NCBI RefSeq assembly: GCF_015694525.1
Contig: NZ_JADQDM010000001.1
Location: 62,001-126,000 of the forward strand
DNA: 64,000 bases
Origin: Hymenobacter ruricola
GTDB taxonomy: Bacteria; Bacteroidota; Bacteroidia; Cytophagales; Hymenobacteraceae
Direction: 5' to 3'
Notes under the pieces: model-generated
What the model was told of the DNA's origin: nothing
What the model saw: the letters and a program-made list of their open reading frames with translations, nothing else
Databases searched by the model: none
Position numbers and translations under genes: made by a program
Shown: one piece after another, positions 36,274 to 45,225 of the stretch
Position numbering within the stretch: the stretch's first letter is position 1
Layout: every line of letters starts with the position of its first letter

Positions 36274-37338
36274 CTACAGCTTCACCCCAAACTTCGCGCC
36301 CACGCTTTCCAGGTCCTTCACCACCGCGTCGAGCAGCGGAATGCCGTCGAGCAGCCGATGGGCGGCCATTTCGCGTTCCGGGTCGCCGGGAATGAGGACC
36401 TTTTTGCCTTCCACGGCCTGCGCGCTGCGGAAGGTGGAAATCCAATTGTCCATGTGGCCCTTGAACTCGTCGGCGGGCCGAAACGCATCGACGCGCATGG
36501 CGCCGAAGAAATGGCCCAGGCCCTGGCCCACGGGGTTGGCCGAAGGCTGCAGGAAGGCCACGAAGGGCGGCACCCAGGGCCCGTAGTTGGCGCCCGAAAG
36601 CACGGCCGAAAAAATGTCGACCACCGCGCCGAGGCCGTAGCCTTTGTGCGAGCCCGTTTCGCCGCCCAGCGGCTGCAGCGCCCCGCCGTTCTTCACGGCG
36701 TTGGCGTCGGTGGAGGTGCGGCCGGCGGCGTCCTGGGCCCAGCCGGTGGGAATGGGCAGGTTTTTGCGTTGGGCAATTTCCAGCTTGCCGTTGGCCGCGG
36801 TGGTGGTGGCCATGTCCAGCACAAAATCGGGCTGCTCGCCGGCGGGCACGGCCACGGCGATGGGGTTGGTGCCCAGTAGCCTGTCCAGCGAGTACGTGGG
36901 CGCTACCAGGGGCGAGGCGTTGGTCATGGCCACGCCAATCATGTCGTGGGCCAGGGCCAGCATGGCGTGGTAGCCGGCAATGCCGAAGTGGTTGGAATTT
37001 TTCACCGAAACCCAGCCGGTGCCCACTTGCCGGGCCTTTTCGATGGCCACGCGCATGGCCCTTGGGCCCACCACCAGGCCCAGGCCGCCGTCGCCGTCCA
37101 CCACGGCGGTGCTGGGCGTTTCGTAGGTCACGCCCACGCGGGGCGTGGCGTTGATGCGGCCGGCTTCCCAGAGGCGCACGTAGCCCACCAGCCGGGCCAC
37201 GCCGTGCGAGTCGATGCCGCGCAAATCGGCCGACAGCAGCGTTTCGGTGGCCAGCGTAGCGTCCGCTTCGGGGCAGCCGATGCTGCGGAAAATGGCTTCG
37301 GTGAAGGTGAAAAGCTGGGAGTAGGAGAAGGTGGGCAT
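36274..37338 (-). CDS. Ldh family oxidoreductase (malate/lactate dehydrogenase type)
   Basis: The start at 37338 gives 354 residues, MPTFSYSQLFTFTEAIFRSI; the longer ATG at 37449 lies inside a palindromic repeat. Family motifs: SADLRGIDSHGVARLVGYVR (substrate Arg/His region), VKNSNHFGIAGYHAMLALAH, LLGTNPIAVAVPAGEQPDF, and TGSHKGYGLGAVVDIFSAVL. These NAD(P)-dependent 2-oxoacid reductases act on malate, lactate, ureidoglycolate or similar; the substrate cannot be read from here. Confidence 0.93.
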   Translation of the reverse strand: MPTFSYSQLFTFTEAIFRSIGCPEADATLATETLLSADLRGIDSHGVARLVGYVRLWEAGRINATPRVGVTYETPSTAVVDGDGGLGLVVGPRAMRVAIEKARQVGTGWVSVKNSNHFGIAGYHAMLALAHDMIGVAMTNASPLVAPTYSLDRLLGTNPIAVAVPAGEQPDFVLDMATTTAANGKLEIAQRKNLPIPTGWAQDAAGRTSTDANAVKNGGALQPLGGETGSHKGYGLGAVVDIFSAVLSGANYGPWVPPFVAFLQPSANPVGQGLGHFFGAMRVDAFRPADEFKGHMDNWISTFRSAQAVEGKKVLIPGDPEREMAAHRLLDGIPLLDAVVKDLESVGAKFGVKL

Positions 37339-37372
37339 AAAAGGCGGTGCAGTCGGCAAAAGATGGAAACTG

Positions 37373-37477
37373 AACGTCATGCCGAGCGCCAGCGAAGCAT
37401 CTTTACCGCACAAGGCAATCAAATCGAATGAATTAGTGACTGCGGGCAAGATGCTTCGCTGCGCTCGGCATGACGTT
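37373..37477. repeat. Palindromic element, family 1
   Basis: The left arm starts AACGTCATGCCGAGC and contains GCGAAGCATCTT; the right arm is its reverse complement ending GGCATGACGTT, with about 35 bp between. It shares arms and internal words (GCATCTTTACCGCACAA) with the element at 43044-43143. No coding capacity. Confidence 0.85.
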
Positions 37478-37497
37478 CTTTTTATTTAGTAAGAGGG

Positions 37498-38451
37498 TTA
37501 AATGGCCAGCATTTCCGCCAACAAGCCTTCCTTGAGGGCATACGCCGACGTTTGAATGCGCGTGATGCCCGAAACGCCCAGCACGTAATCAATCAGCACG
37601 GCGGCCACCACCAGCATGTCGGCCCGCATGGGCAGGATGCCGGGGATGGCCAGGCGCTGCTCGTGGTTGCCGCTGAGCAGGTGGCGGTAGCTTTCCTGGA
37701 AGCTGCCCGGGGCCAGCTCAGTGTGGGGCGGCAGCTGCGACTCGGTGCGCAGCTGGCCCAGTTGCATGTCGGCGAGGCTGTCGAAGCTGCCCGAGGCGCC
37801 CACCAGGCTCACTGGTCGGTACTGTTGCAGGGCTTCGATGAGCGGCTCCAGCACGGTGCTGAGGTATTGCTGCTCGGCTGCGACGGCCGCGGCGGGAAAC
37901 ACGCCGCTGGGGTCCGGGAAAAACTTGTCCAGCAGGCGCTGGGCGCCGATTTCGAAGCTGCGCTTCCAGAAAATAGTGGCCTGATTGGCGATGATGAACT
38001 CGACCGAGCCCCCGCCGATGTCCATAATCAGGTGCGGCTCGGTGCCCAAATCCACCGCCTGGCGCACGCCCTGGCAAATGAGCTCGGCCTCCCGCTCGCC
38101 GGGAATGACCTCGACGCGGATGCCGGTTTGCTCGAAGATGTCGCGCACCAAATCCGGCCCGTTGCGGGTGACGCGCATGGCGCTGGTGGCCGTGGCGCGC
38201 ACTTCTTCCGCCTCGTGCAGCTCAATTTCCTCCTTGAAGCCGGCCAGCGTGTGGAGCGCCCGCGCGTAGGCTGCGGGGGAAATAATGCCCTGGCTGATGC
38301 CGCCTTCGCCGAGGCGCACGCCGGCTTTGGTGCGCAGCAGCACGAGCGGCTTTTCGCCGGGTGTGGTGGGCATCTCCACGATGAGCAGGTGGAAGGTGTT
38401 GGTGCCCAAATCAATGAGCGCCAGGCGGCGATGGGCGTGCGGCGTGTGCAT
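37498..38451 (-). CDS. Ppx/GppA-type exopolyphosphatase
   Basis: The 317-residue protein has the actin-like ATPase fold phosphate motifs ALIDLGTNTFHLLIVEM (residues 10-26) and HLIMDIGGGSVEFII, and conserved EVIPGEREAELICQGV. It hydrolyses polyphosphate or pppGpp. It is the short, single-domain type of Ppx/GppA common in Bacteroidota. The stop is 20 nt past repeat family 1; repeat family 2 lies upstream. Confidence 0.92.
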   Translation of the reverse strand: MHTPHAHRRLALIDLGTNTFHLLIVEMPTTPGEKPLVLLRTKAGVRLGEGGISQGIISPAAYARALHTLAGFKEEIELHEAEEVRATATSAMRVTRNGPDLVRDIFEQTGIRVEVIPGEREAELICQGVRQAVDLGTEPHLIMDIGGGSVEFIIANQATIFWKRSFEIGAQRLLDKFFPDPSGVFPAAAVAAEQQYLSTVLEPLIEALQQYRPVSLVGASGSFDSLADMQLGQLRTESQLPPHTELAPGSFQESYRHLLSGNHEQRLAIPGILPMRADMLVVAAVLIDYVLGVSGITRIQTSAYALKEGLLAEMLAI

Positions 38452-38470
38452 GTGAGTGTATTTACAAAAC

Positions 38471-38593
38471 GTCTGTCATCCTGAGCATTCTGCGATTAAA
38501 GCAGAGACGAAGGACTTTTTCACGTTGGAACGAATGGTTCAGGCGCGAGAAGGTCCTTCGTCTCTGCTTTCGCAGAATGCTCAGGATGACGGA
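38471..38593. repeat. Palindromic element, family 2
   Basis: Left arm GTCTGTCATCCTGAGCATTC, right arm GAATGCTCAGGATGACGGAC, with an inner pair AGCAGAGACGAAGGAC / GTCCTTCGTCTCTGCT. It shares GTCATCCTGAGC and GAAGGACCTT-type words with the element at 58331-58434. Confidence 0.85.
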
Positions 38594-38602
38594 CTCAATG
38601 AA

Positions 38603-39487
38603 TTAGTTAGCGAAGCGGCAGAACGTGCCCAGCGGCAGCTTGCGCTGGCCGGCGTCGTGCAAATAAATCTCGCCCAGCTCGCGCACGGTCGTTGAGCCGG
38701 GAAAAATGGCCGTCGTCAGGTTGTCGAGAATCAGGGCCGAGAAGCCCAGCGAGTACAGGTTCACCACGAAAAAATGGTCCTCCGGGTCGAGGAGCTGCTG
38801 GCTGAGCTTGAGCATTTCGTTGAGCTCGTCTTCGAGCTGCCACTTCTCGCCGTTGGGGCCGCGGCCGTAGGCGGGCGGGTCGAGGATGAGGCCCTGGTAC
38901 TTGCTGCCGCGCTTCACTTCGCGCCGCACGTACTTCATGGCGTCTTCCACCAGCCAGCGCACGCCGTCGAGCTGGCTGGCGTCCATGTTGTCGCGGGCCC
39001 AAAAGTTGACCTGCTTCACGGAGTCGAGGTGGGTGACGTCGGCCCCGGCGGCGCGAGCGGCCAGCGTGGCGGCGCCGGTGTAGGCGAAGAGGTTGAGCAC
39101 GCGCGGCAGCCTGGCGCGGCGCTTTTTGGTCTGGTTGAAGATGAACTGCCAGTTGGGGTCCTGCTCCGGAAACAGGCCCACGTGCTTGAACGACGAGAGG
39201 CCGAGGCGGAATTTCAGCCGCAGCCCGTCGGGCCGCTCGTAAGCGATGACCCACTGCTCGGGCATGGTGGGCTTGAGGCGCCACTGGCCTTTTTCGGTGG
39301 AGCCGGGGGCGCGGGCGAAGGCGGCATCGGCCTTTTCCCATTCCTTGAGCGGCAGGTGCGGGTCCCAGATGGCCTGCGGCTCGGGCCGGGCCAGCACGTA
39401 CTTGCCGAAACGCTCCAGCTTCTGAAAGTTGCCGCTGTCGATGAGCTCGTAATCGGGCCAGGGCGAGGTGGTCAGGAAATCGTACAT
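38603..39487 (-). CDS. RlmI-like class I SAM-dependent methyltransferase
   Basis: The start at 39487 gives 294 residues, MYDFLTTSPWPDYELIDSGN; the longer frame to 39706 overlaps the divergent gene. SAM-binding motif VLNLFAYTGAATLAARAAGA followed by acidic VTHLDSVKQVNFWARDNM, and the catalytic-type LILDPPAYGRGP. These motifs match 23S rRNA cytosine methyltransferases of the RlmI/RlmK group, but it lacks an N-terminal PUA domain, so the target is uncertain. A TACCTTTG box lies 8 nt before the ATG. Confidence 0.9.
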   Translation of the reverse strand: MYDFLTTSPWPDYELIDSGNFQKLERFGKYVLARPEPQAIWDPHLPLKEWEKADAAFARAPGSTEKGQWRLKPTMPEQWVIAYERPDGLRLKFRLGLSSFKHVGLFPEQDPNWQFIFNQTKKRRARLPRVLNLFAYTGAATLAARAAGADVTHLDSVKQVNFWARDNMDASQLDGVRWLVEDAMKYVRREVKRGSKYQGLILDPPAYGRGPNGEKWQLEDELNEMLKLSQQLLDPEDHFFVVNLYSLGFSALILDNLTTAIFPGSTTVRELGEIYLHDAGQRKLPLGTFCRFAN

Positions 39488-39495
39488 AGAGCCCG

Positions 39496-39503
39496 CAAAG
39501 GTA
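39496..39503 (-). promoter_or_regulatory. Promoter box of the methyltransferase gene
   Basis: Minus-strand TACCTTTG is a perfect -7 box and ends 8 nt before the ATG at 39487, leaving almost no leader. Confidence 0.55.
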
Positions 39504-39608
39504 GGGGCGAGGGGTTTGGGCGAAGTGGCCCGGGCAAGCCTTTTCGCCGGAACGGCCGTAAGCAGAAGCAAGTCATTCGCTGCTTTTCCACCCATCACTC
39601 CGTTTCTC

Positions 39609-40097
39609 ATGCCCGAAATTCCCCGCTTGCTCGACCAGCTCCGCCGCGCTTTCGACGGCGACCCGTGGTGCGGCCCGTCGCTGCTCACCAATCTGGAAGG
39701 CGTCACCGCTGCCCAAGCGGCTCAGCATCCCATCGAAAATGCCCACAGCATCTGGGAAATGGTGATTCACGTGGCCGGCTGGACAGCCATCGTGCGCCGC
39801 CGCCTTGCCGACAACAAGCCGCTGCGGCTTGGAGATGCCGAAGACTGGCCCGCTCTGCCCAACGACTTGAATGAAGCCAGCTGGCAGGCAGCCTTAACCG
39901 AACTGCGCACGGCCCAGGAACAGCTGCTGGCTTTCATCAAAACCCTTGGCGAGGCCGAACTGGACCGCACCATCGGCGCCACGTTTGAGCCGCCGCAGGG
40001 CGACAGCTACACGGCTTACCAGATGCTGCACGGCGTGGCCCAGCACTACCTCTATCACGCCGGGCAAGTGGTGCTGCTGCGCAAGCTGCTGGGGTAG
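39609..40097 (+). CDS. DinB family protein
   Basis: The start at 39609 gives 162 residues forming a four-helix bundle. Metal-type histidines appear in NAHSIWEMVIHVAGW and MLHGVAQHYLYHAGQVVLLR, the usual three-His DinB set. DinB-fold proteins include thiol transferases and damage-inducible proteins of unknown role. It is divergent from the methyltransferase gene, with 121 bp between them. Confidence 0.88.
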   Translation: MPEIPRLLDQLRRAFDGDPWCGPSLLTNLEGVTAAQAAQHPIENAHSIWEMVIHVAGWTAIVRRRLADNKPLRLGDAEDWPALPNDLNEASWQAALTELRTAQEQLLAFIKTLGEAELDRTIGATFEPPQGDSYTAYQMLHGVAQHYLYHAGQVVLLRKLLG

Positions 40098-40213
40098 TTG
40101 GTTGCGGCAATCGGGCCCGTGGCTATGCCGGCGTATTTCCGTTCGGTGGCTCCGTTTATGTGGTAACGGGCCGGGTTCATCGAAGCCCGCCTATTTGCCG
40201 GGTAGCAGCACAC

Positions 40214-40221
40214 TAGCTTTG
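40214..40221 (+). promoter_or_regulatory. Promoter box of the PBP2-like gene
   Basis: TAGCTTTG fits TAnnTTTG and ends 4 nt before the ATG at 40226. TTTG at 40194-40197 is 16 nt upstream, somewhat close for a -33 element. Confidence 0.5.
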
Positions 40222-40225
40222 CCGG

Positions 40226-42055
40226 ATGCTGCCTGCCAACCGCAAGAAGTTAGCTGCCTTATTCGTTCTCCTGCTGCTGGCCGGGCTGGCCCTGGTGCTG
40301 TGGTGGCAGCGCGTGCCCGTGGCGGTGCCGGGCGTGGGCACCATTTTGCCCCACGACACCTACATGCCGCGCCGGGATGCCTTCACGCCGCACCGGGGCC
40401 GGATTCTTGACCGCCGCGACTCGCTGCTGGCCTTCACCGGGCCGCGCTACCTGCTCCTGCTGCCGCGCTGGGGCCGGCTCGATTCCACCTGCCTCAACCG
40501 CCTGCTGGGCTGGCCCGATAGCGCCTTTGAGTACCGCAGCCGCGACCTGCGCCGCCGCGAGCTGCCCTTTCAGCTCGATATTACCAAAGCTGAATACGAC
40601 ATCCTGCGTCGCCACCAAGGCGAGTGGCCCAAGCTCACGGTGCGCGAGTACACCGCCCGCAACTACAAGGTGCGTGTGGCCGCGCCGGTGCTCGGCTATG
40701 CTTACGCGAATGCCCAATCGTTTCTGTACCAGGCGCAACGGCTGGCCCGCGGCCGCTTCTACCGCCTGCGCAACGGCGGCCTGGAAAGCTACTACAACGG
40801 CCTGCTGAAAGGTTCTTTCGGCGCCTACCACCCGCTGCTGGACGCCCTGGGCCAGCGCCACGGCACCTGGGCCGCCGATACCATCTACCATCCCGGCCAG
40901 GACCTGCACCTCAGCCTCGATACCGAGCTGCAGGCCTACGCCGAGCGCATCATGCGCGAGCGCAAGGGCTACATTGTGGCCCTGGAGCCTGCCACCGGCG
41001 AAATCCTGTGCTACGTTTCGGCCCCGACCTACGACCCGGCTGCGCTCACCAACCCCTTGCGCGGCCGCGACCGAAGCGAACTGCTGCTCAACCCCGACCT
41101 GCCGCTGCTCAACCGGCCCGCCATGCAGGCCAACCCGCCCGGCTCGGTGTTTAAGCTGGTGAATGCGGCCGTGGCCCTGCAACTGGGCGGCATCACGCCG
41201 GACGCCGCGTTTCGCTGCGACCAGTCGCTCATCAACTGCGTGCACGACCACCCCAACGCCCGCAACCTGACCATGGCGCTGAAGTACAGCTGCAACCCTT
41301 ATTTCTACCGCGTGCTGCAATCCGTGGTCGACCACGTGCCCGATTCGCTGGTGCAGCCCGTCGACACTTGCGCCCAACGCCACCTCAACCTGGCTGCCTG
41401 GACGCGGCACGTAAAGTCTTTTGGCCTTGACACCCTGCTGGGCGTGGACTTGCCCCAGGAGCGGCCGGGTTTCATTCCGACGCCGGCGTATTATGACCGC
41501 CGCCGCGGCCGTTGCGGCTGGACTTACGGCAGCATTTACTCGCTCAGCATCGGGCAGGGCGAAATCAACCTCACCGGTCTGCAAACGGCCAACATGCTGG
41601 CCATCATTGCCAACCGTGGCTGGTACTACACGCCGCATTTCGTGCGCAGCGTGGGCCGCAGCGGCCCGCTGCCCAAGTTTCGGGAACAGCACCGGACCTT
41701 GGTCGATAGCGTGCATTTTGCCGCGCTCATTCCGGGCCTGGTGGCGGCCATGAGCCGCAACGGCACCGCCGGTCTGGCCAATCTGGACGATGTGGGCATC
41801 GGCGTGGCTGGCAAAACCGGCACCGTGCAAAACGACGAAGGCGACGACCACGCCACCTTCGCCGGCTTTGCCCCGGTCGAAAAGCCGAAAATTGTGGTGG
41901 CCGTGTATATCGAAAACGCGGGCTTTGGCGGCCTCTCCGCCGCCCCGTGCGCAGCGTTGATTATGGAAAAATACCTGCGCGGCAAAATCGCCCCGAAGCG
42001 TAAGCGCTGGGAAAACTGGCTGCGCTGCGGAGACCTGGCAGAGCAGGGCCATTGA
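40226..42055 (+). CDS. Penicillin-binding protein, transpeptidase (PBP2-like)
   Basis: The 609-residue protein has a membrane anchor (LAALFVLLLLAGLALVLWW), a PBP dimerisation-type region starting with PHRGRILDRRDSLLA, and a complete transpeptidase domain: SVFK (Ser about 307, Lys 310) in NPPGSVFKLVNAAVAL, SCN at about 355-357, and KTG at about 530 in VAGKTGTVQNDEG. It crosslinks peptidoglycan in the periplasm. The order resembles class B PBPs of the elongation type; an mrdA name is likely but no rod-shape genes are nearby. Confidence 0.92.
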   Translation: MLPANRKKLAALFVLLLLAGLALVLWWQRVPVAVPGVGTILPHDTYMPRRDAFTPHRGRILDRRDSLLAFTGPRYLLLLPRWGRLDSTCLNRLLGWPDSAFEYRSRDLRRRELPFQLDITKAEYDILRRHQGEWPKLTVREYTARNYKVRVAAPVLGYAYANAQSFLYQAQRLARGRFYRLRNGGLESYYNGLLKGSFGAYHPLLDALGQRHGTWAADTIYHPGQDLHLSLDTELQAYAERIMRERKGYIVALEPATGEILCYVSAPTYDPAALTNPLRGRDRSELLLNPDLPLLNRPAMQANPPGSVFKLVNAAVALQLGGITPDAAFRCDQSLINCVHDHPNARNLTMALKYSCNPYFYRVLQSVVDHVPDSLVQPVDTCAQRHLNLAAWTRHVKSFGLDTLLGVDLPQERPGFIPTPAYYDRRRGRCGWTYGSIYSLSIGQGEINLTGLQTANMLAIIANRGWYYTPHFVRSVGRSGPLPKFREQHRTLVDSVHFAALIPGLVAAMSRNGTAGLANLDDVGIGVAGKTGTVQNDEGDDHATFAGFAPVEKPKIVVAVYIENAGFGGLSAAPCAALIMEKYLRGKIAPKRKRWENWLRCGDLAEQGH

Positions 42056-42091
42056 GAAACGGAAAGCCGTGGCGGCAGTTTCTTTGTAGCC

Positions 42092-42181
42092 CGTCCTGCG
42101 GAGCGCAGTCGAAGCACCTCGCGTGCAAGAGTACATGAATACTTCTGCGGTAGAGAGACTTCGACTGCGCTCCGCAGGACG
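42092..42181. repeat. Palindromic element, family 3
   Basis: Left arm CGTCCTGCGGAGCGCAGTCG (42092-42111) plus AAG and right arm CTTCGACTGCGCTCCGCAGG plus ACG (to 42181) are perfectly complementary over 23 bp; about 44 bp lie between. It lies between the PBP2-like gene and dapF. Confidence 0.85.
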
Positions 42182-42211
42182 TTCCGTTAAATGAACAGAA
42201 GGCACCCAGCC

Positions 42212-43015
42212 ATGCAATTCTATAAATACCAGGGCACCGGCAACGACTTTGTCATCATCGACGACCGCGCCCGCCAATTCGATGAAACTGACCAGGCCCA
42301 CATTGCCCACCTCTGCCACCGCCGCTTCGGCATCGGGGCCGATGGGTTGATGCTGCTGCGAGAGAGAGAAGGCTACGACTTCGAGATGGTGTACTTCAAC
42401 GCCGATGGCCGCCCCAGCTCCATGTGCGGCAACGGCGGCCGCTGCCTGGTAGCCTTTGCCCGGTTCCTTGGTGTCATTCAGGACCAGGCCCATTTCCTGG
42501 CCGTAGACGGCCCGCACGACGCCCGCGTGGAACCCAATGGCACCGTGCGCCTGCGCATGATAGACGTGGCCGCGCCGCAGGAAACCGAAGTAGGGGAGGA
42601 GGGCGACGTGTTTCTGCACACCGGCTCGCCCCACCACGTCCACTTCCTCGACCCCACCGAACACCCGAACCTGGCCGAGTTCAACGTCTTCGCCGCCGGT
42701 CATGATATCCGCTACGACCAGGCCTACGACCCCGCCGGCACCAACGTCAACTTCGTGGAAGTGCCCGCCGACCCTGCCCTGCCCTGGCCCGTGCGCACTT
42801 ACGAGCGTGGCGTGGAAGACGAAACCTTCTCCTGCGGCACCGGCGTGACGGCCGTGGCGCTGGCCGCCTCGCAGCGGGGGGCCGTGTCGCCGGTGCGCCT
42901 GCGCACGCCGGGCGGCGAGCTGGAAGTGTCGTTTGAGCAGCGGCCGGATGGCGGCTTCACCAACGTGTGGCTGAGCGGGCCGGCGGTGCAGGTGTTCAGC
43001 GGGGAAATGGAGTAG
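42212..43015 (+). CDS. dapF: Diaminopimelate epimerase
   Basis: The start at 42212 gives 267 residues, MQFYKYQGTGNDFVIIDDRA; an ATG at 42191 would add seven residues. The two catalytic cysteines are present: SSMCGNGGRCLVAFA (Cys about 72) and ETFSCGTGVTAVALAA (Cys about 208). It converts LL- to meso-diaminopimelate for lysine and peptidoglycan synthesis, consistent with the PBP gene upstream. Confidence 0.96.
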   Translation: MQFYKYQGTGNDFVIIDDRARQFDETDQAHIAHLCHRRFGIGADGLMLLREREGYDFEMVYFNADGRPSSMCGNGGRCLVAFARFLGVIQDQAHFLAVDGPHDARVEPNGTVRLRMIDVAAPQETEVGEEGDVFLHTGSPHHVHFLDPTEHPNLAEFNVFAAGHDIRYDQAYDPAGTNVNFVEVPADPALPWPVRTYERGVEDETFSCGTGVTAVALAASQRGAVSPVRLRTPGGELEVSFEQRPDGGFTNVWLSGPAVQVFSGEME

Positions 43016-43043
43016 GAGAGCGGAATAGAAAAGAACGAACCCG

Positions 43044-43143
43044 AACGTCATGCAGAGCGGAGCGAAGCATCTTTACCGCACAACGCAATCAGTTAGTGGT
43101 GGCGGTAAAGATGCTTCGCTCCGCTCCGCTCTGCATGACGTTC
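43044..43143. repeat. Palindromic element, family 1 (second copy)
   Basis: Left arm AACGTCATGCAGAGCGGAGC continuing GAAGCATCTTTACCGC, right arm its complement to GCATGACGTT. Compared with 37373-37477 the outer and inner words are the same and compensating changes keep the pairing. It lies between dapF and the GNAT gene. Confidence 0.85.
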
Positions 43144-43171
43144 TTGTAATCCAGCATCCCCGTTACCACCC

Positions 43172-43690
43172 ATGGTCCACCTCCGCGCCCTCGAACCCGA
43201 CGACCTCGACTTTCTCTACACCCTGGAGAATGACCGGGACATCTGGGGCGTCTCGGATACGCTGGCTCCCTTGTCGCGCCAGGCGCTGCGTGAGTACCTC
43301 ACCCATGCCACTACGGATATATACGTAGTGCGGCAGTTGCGGCAGGTGGTTACTACTGAAATTAGCGGCGTTGCGGTGGGCGTGGTCGACCTCTTTGAGT
43401 ACGACGCACTGCACCAGCGGGCCGGCGTGGGCATCACCATTCTGGCCAGCGAGCGGCGCCACGGCTACGCCCGGCAGGCCCTCGAACTGCTCAAGGAATA
43501 CGCCCGCGACGTACTGCGGCTGCACCAAATCTATGCTACCGTTGGGGCTACTAATTTGGCCAGTATGAGGCTGTTTCGTGCGGCGGGGTTCCGGCGGGTG
43601 GGCACGCGGCGGGCGTGGCTGCGCACGGCCAGCGGCTGGCAAGATGCCGTGGAGTGGCAGTACCTGCTAAGTCACCAAACCAGCGCCTAA
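43172..43690 (+). CDS. GNAT family N-acetyltransferase
   Basis: The 172-residue protein begins MVHLRALEPDDLDFLYTLEN, has the acetyl-CoA loop region ERRHGYARQALELLKEYARD and the C-terminal HQIYATVGATNLASMRLFRA with GFRRVGTRRAW. This pattern fits the RimJ/RimL/SpeG-type group; the substrate is not evident. It stands alone downstream of a palindromic repeat. Confidence 0.92.
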   Translation: MVHLRALEPDDLDFLYTLENDRDIWGVSDTLAPLSRQALREYLTHATTDIYVVRQLRQVVTTEISGVAVGVVDLFEYDALHQRAGVGITILASERRHGYARQALELLKEYARDVLRLHQIYATVGATNLASMRLFRAAGFRRVGTRRAWLRTASGWQDAVEWQYLLSHQTSA

Positions 43691-43865
43691 GCACCGGGTT
43701 GTTCGGATATATGCCGGTTGCTATTGTTGCTGATGAAATATTTAGCCGACTAAGCTGAACCATATCCTTCCGCCGGGCGGTCCCGTATACGTTGGCAAGC
43801 GCCCCGGCCGCTCTATCCCGCTGTTATTCCGGCCCGGCGCGAAACCCAATCTTCCTGCTTTCTTC

Positions 43866-45167
43866 ATGCCCCCTTCATCGACGGTGGAAGCGCCTTTGCG
43901 TGCCTCCGCCACCGCTGCCCGGCCCAGCGCATCAGCCGCCGAAACTTCTGCTCCCTACGCCTTGCCCGACCTCGTCTGCTTTGCGCATTTGCATTGGGAC
44001 TTTGTGTGGCAGCGGCCCCAGCATTTGCTTTCCCGCTTTGCCCAGCACGGCCGGGTGTTTTACGTGGAAGATGCCTTTTACCACAACGACGACCTCATTG
44101 AGCCGCACGTTGAAATCAAAGAGCGGCAAAATGAATTGAAAGTGGTGGTGGTGCATTTGCCCCAGCGCCTGCGCCAGGACGAAAACGCCGCCGACCAAGC
44201 CCAGTTTGAAGTTTTAAGCCAGTTTTTTAACGAGCAAGCTCTTACAAAATACGTTTTTTGGTACTACACGCCCATGGCTTTGGGCAAGTCGCGTCACTTC
44301 CAGCCCGTGCTCACCGTGTACGATTGCATGGACGAATTGGCTGCGTTCAAATTCGCTCCGCCGGAGCTGAAAAAGCGCGAGCAGGAGCTTTTCCAGAAAG
44401 CCGACCTCGTGTTCACCGGCGGCCATACGCTCTACGAAGCCAAACGCGAGCAGCACCCCGATGCCCACGCCTTCCCCAGCAGCATCGACAAGGACCACTT
44501 CGGCCAGGCCCGTGGCCCGCTGGCCGAGCCCGCCGACCAGGCCGGCATTGCGCACCCGCGCATCGGTTTCTTCGGCGTGGTGGACGAGCGGCTGGACATC
44601 GAGCTGCTGCGTGAATTGTCGCAGCAGCACCCGGAGTGGCAATTCGTCATCATCGGCCCCGTGGTGAAGATTGACCCGGCCGTTTTGCCCCGCACGCCCA
44701 ACGTCCATTACCTCGGCGGTAAGGACTACAAGGAACTGCCTTCCTATTTGAAAGGTTGGGATGTAGCCACGCTGCTATTTGCCGATAACGAGAGCACCAA
44801 GTTTATCTCGCCGACCAAAACTCCAGAATATCTGGCCGCCGGCAACCCCGTAGTAAGCACCCCAATTCGCGACGTGGTGCGCCCCTACGGCGATTTGAAC
44901 CTCGTTCAGATTGCCGACAACGCCGCCGATTTCGGCAAGGCCATCTCAACGGCCCTCACCCAGCGCGACGACGCCGACTGGCGCCAGCGCACCGACGCTT
45001 ACCTGGCCACCATCTCCTGGGACCAAACCTGGCAGGCCATGGTGGACCTCATGCAGCAGCGCCTCGCCGCCAAAACGCCCGACGCGGCCACCACGACTCA
45101 GGCCAGCGCGCCGCAGGTCGAAACCAAAGTGTCGGAAGTGACACTGCCGCCGGCCCAGGCCAACTAA
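43866..45167 (+). CDS. Glycosyltransferase family 1-like protein
   Basis: The 433-residue protein has the N-terminal motif FVWQRPQHLLSRFAQHGRVF seen in sugar-cluster glycosyltransferases, a middle acceptor part (LTVYDCMDELAAFKFAPPEL), and a C-terminal nucleotide-sugar domain with GFFGVVDERLDIELL and SPTKTPEYLAAGNPVVSTPI. The first 30 residues are low-complexity Ser/Ala. It is the first gene of a four-gene set with glf, a GH1-like protein and an RmlD-like reductase. Confidence 0.88.
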   Translation: MPPSSTVEAPLRASATAARPSASAAETSAPYALPDLVCFAHLHWDFVWQRPQHLLSRFAQHGRVFYVEDAFYHNDDLIEPHVEIKERQNELKVVVVHLPQRLRQDENAADQAQFEVLSQFFNEQALTKYVFWYYTPMALGKSRHFQPVLTVYDCMDELAAFKFAPPELKKREQELFQKADLVFTGGHTLYEAKREQHPDAHAFPSSIDKDHFGQARGPLAEPADQAGIAHPRIGFFGVVDERLDIELLRELSQQHPEWQFVIIGPVVKIDPAVLPRTPNVHYLGGKDYKELPSYLKGWDVATLLFADNESTKFISPTKTPEYLAAGNPVVSTPIRDVVRPYGDLNLVQIADNAADFGKAISTALTQRDDADWRQRTDAYLATISWDQTWQAMVDLMQQRLAAKTPDAATTTQASAPQVETKVSEVTLPPAQAN

Positions 45168-45225
45168 TTCTTTTGCCTTCTATTCAAGCAGTCCCTTCTA
45201 AACAAACTTCCATACCCTACGCACC

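Noticed and set aside
37339..37449. N-terminal extension of the Ldh-type dehydrogenase
   Set aside because: It would be encoded partly by a palindromic repeat and the family start fits 37338.
40259..43051. 930-codon open frame on the minus strand
   Set aside because: It lies opposite the PBP2-like gene, a palindromic repeat and dapF, all strongly supported; the product is His/Ala/Gly-rich low-complexity, typical of antisense shadows in GC-rich genes.
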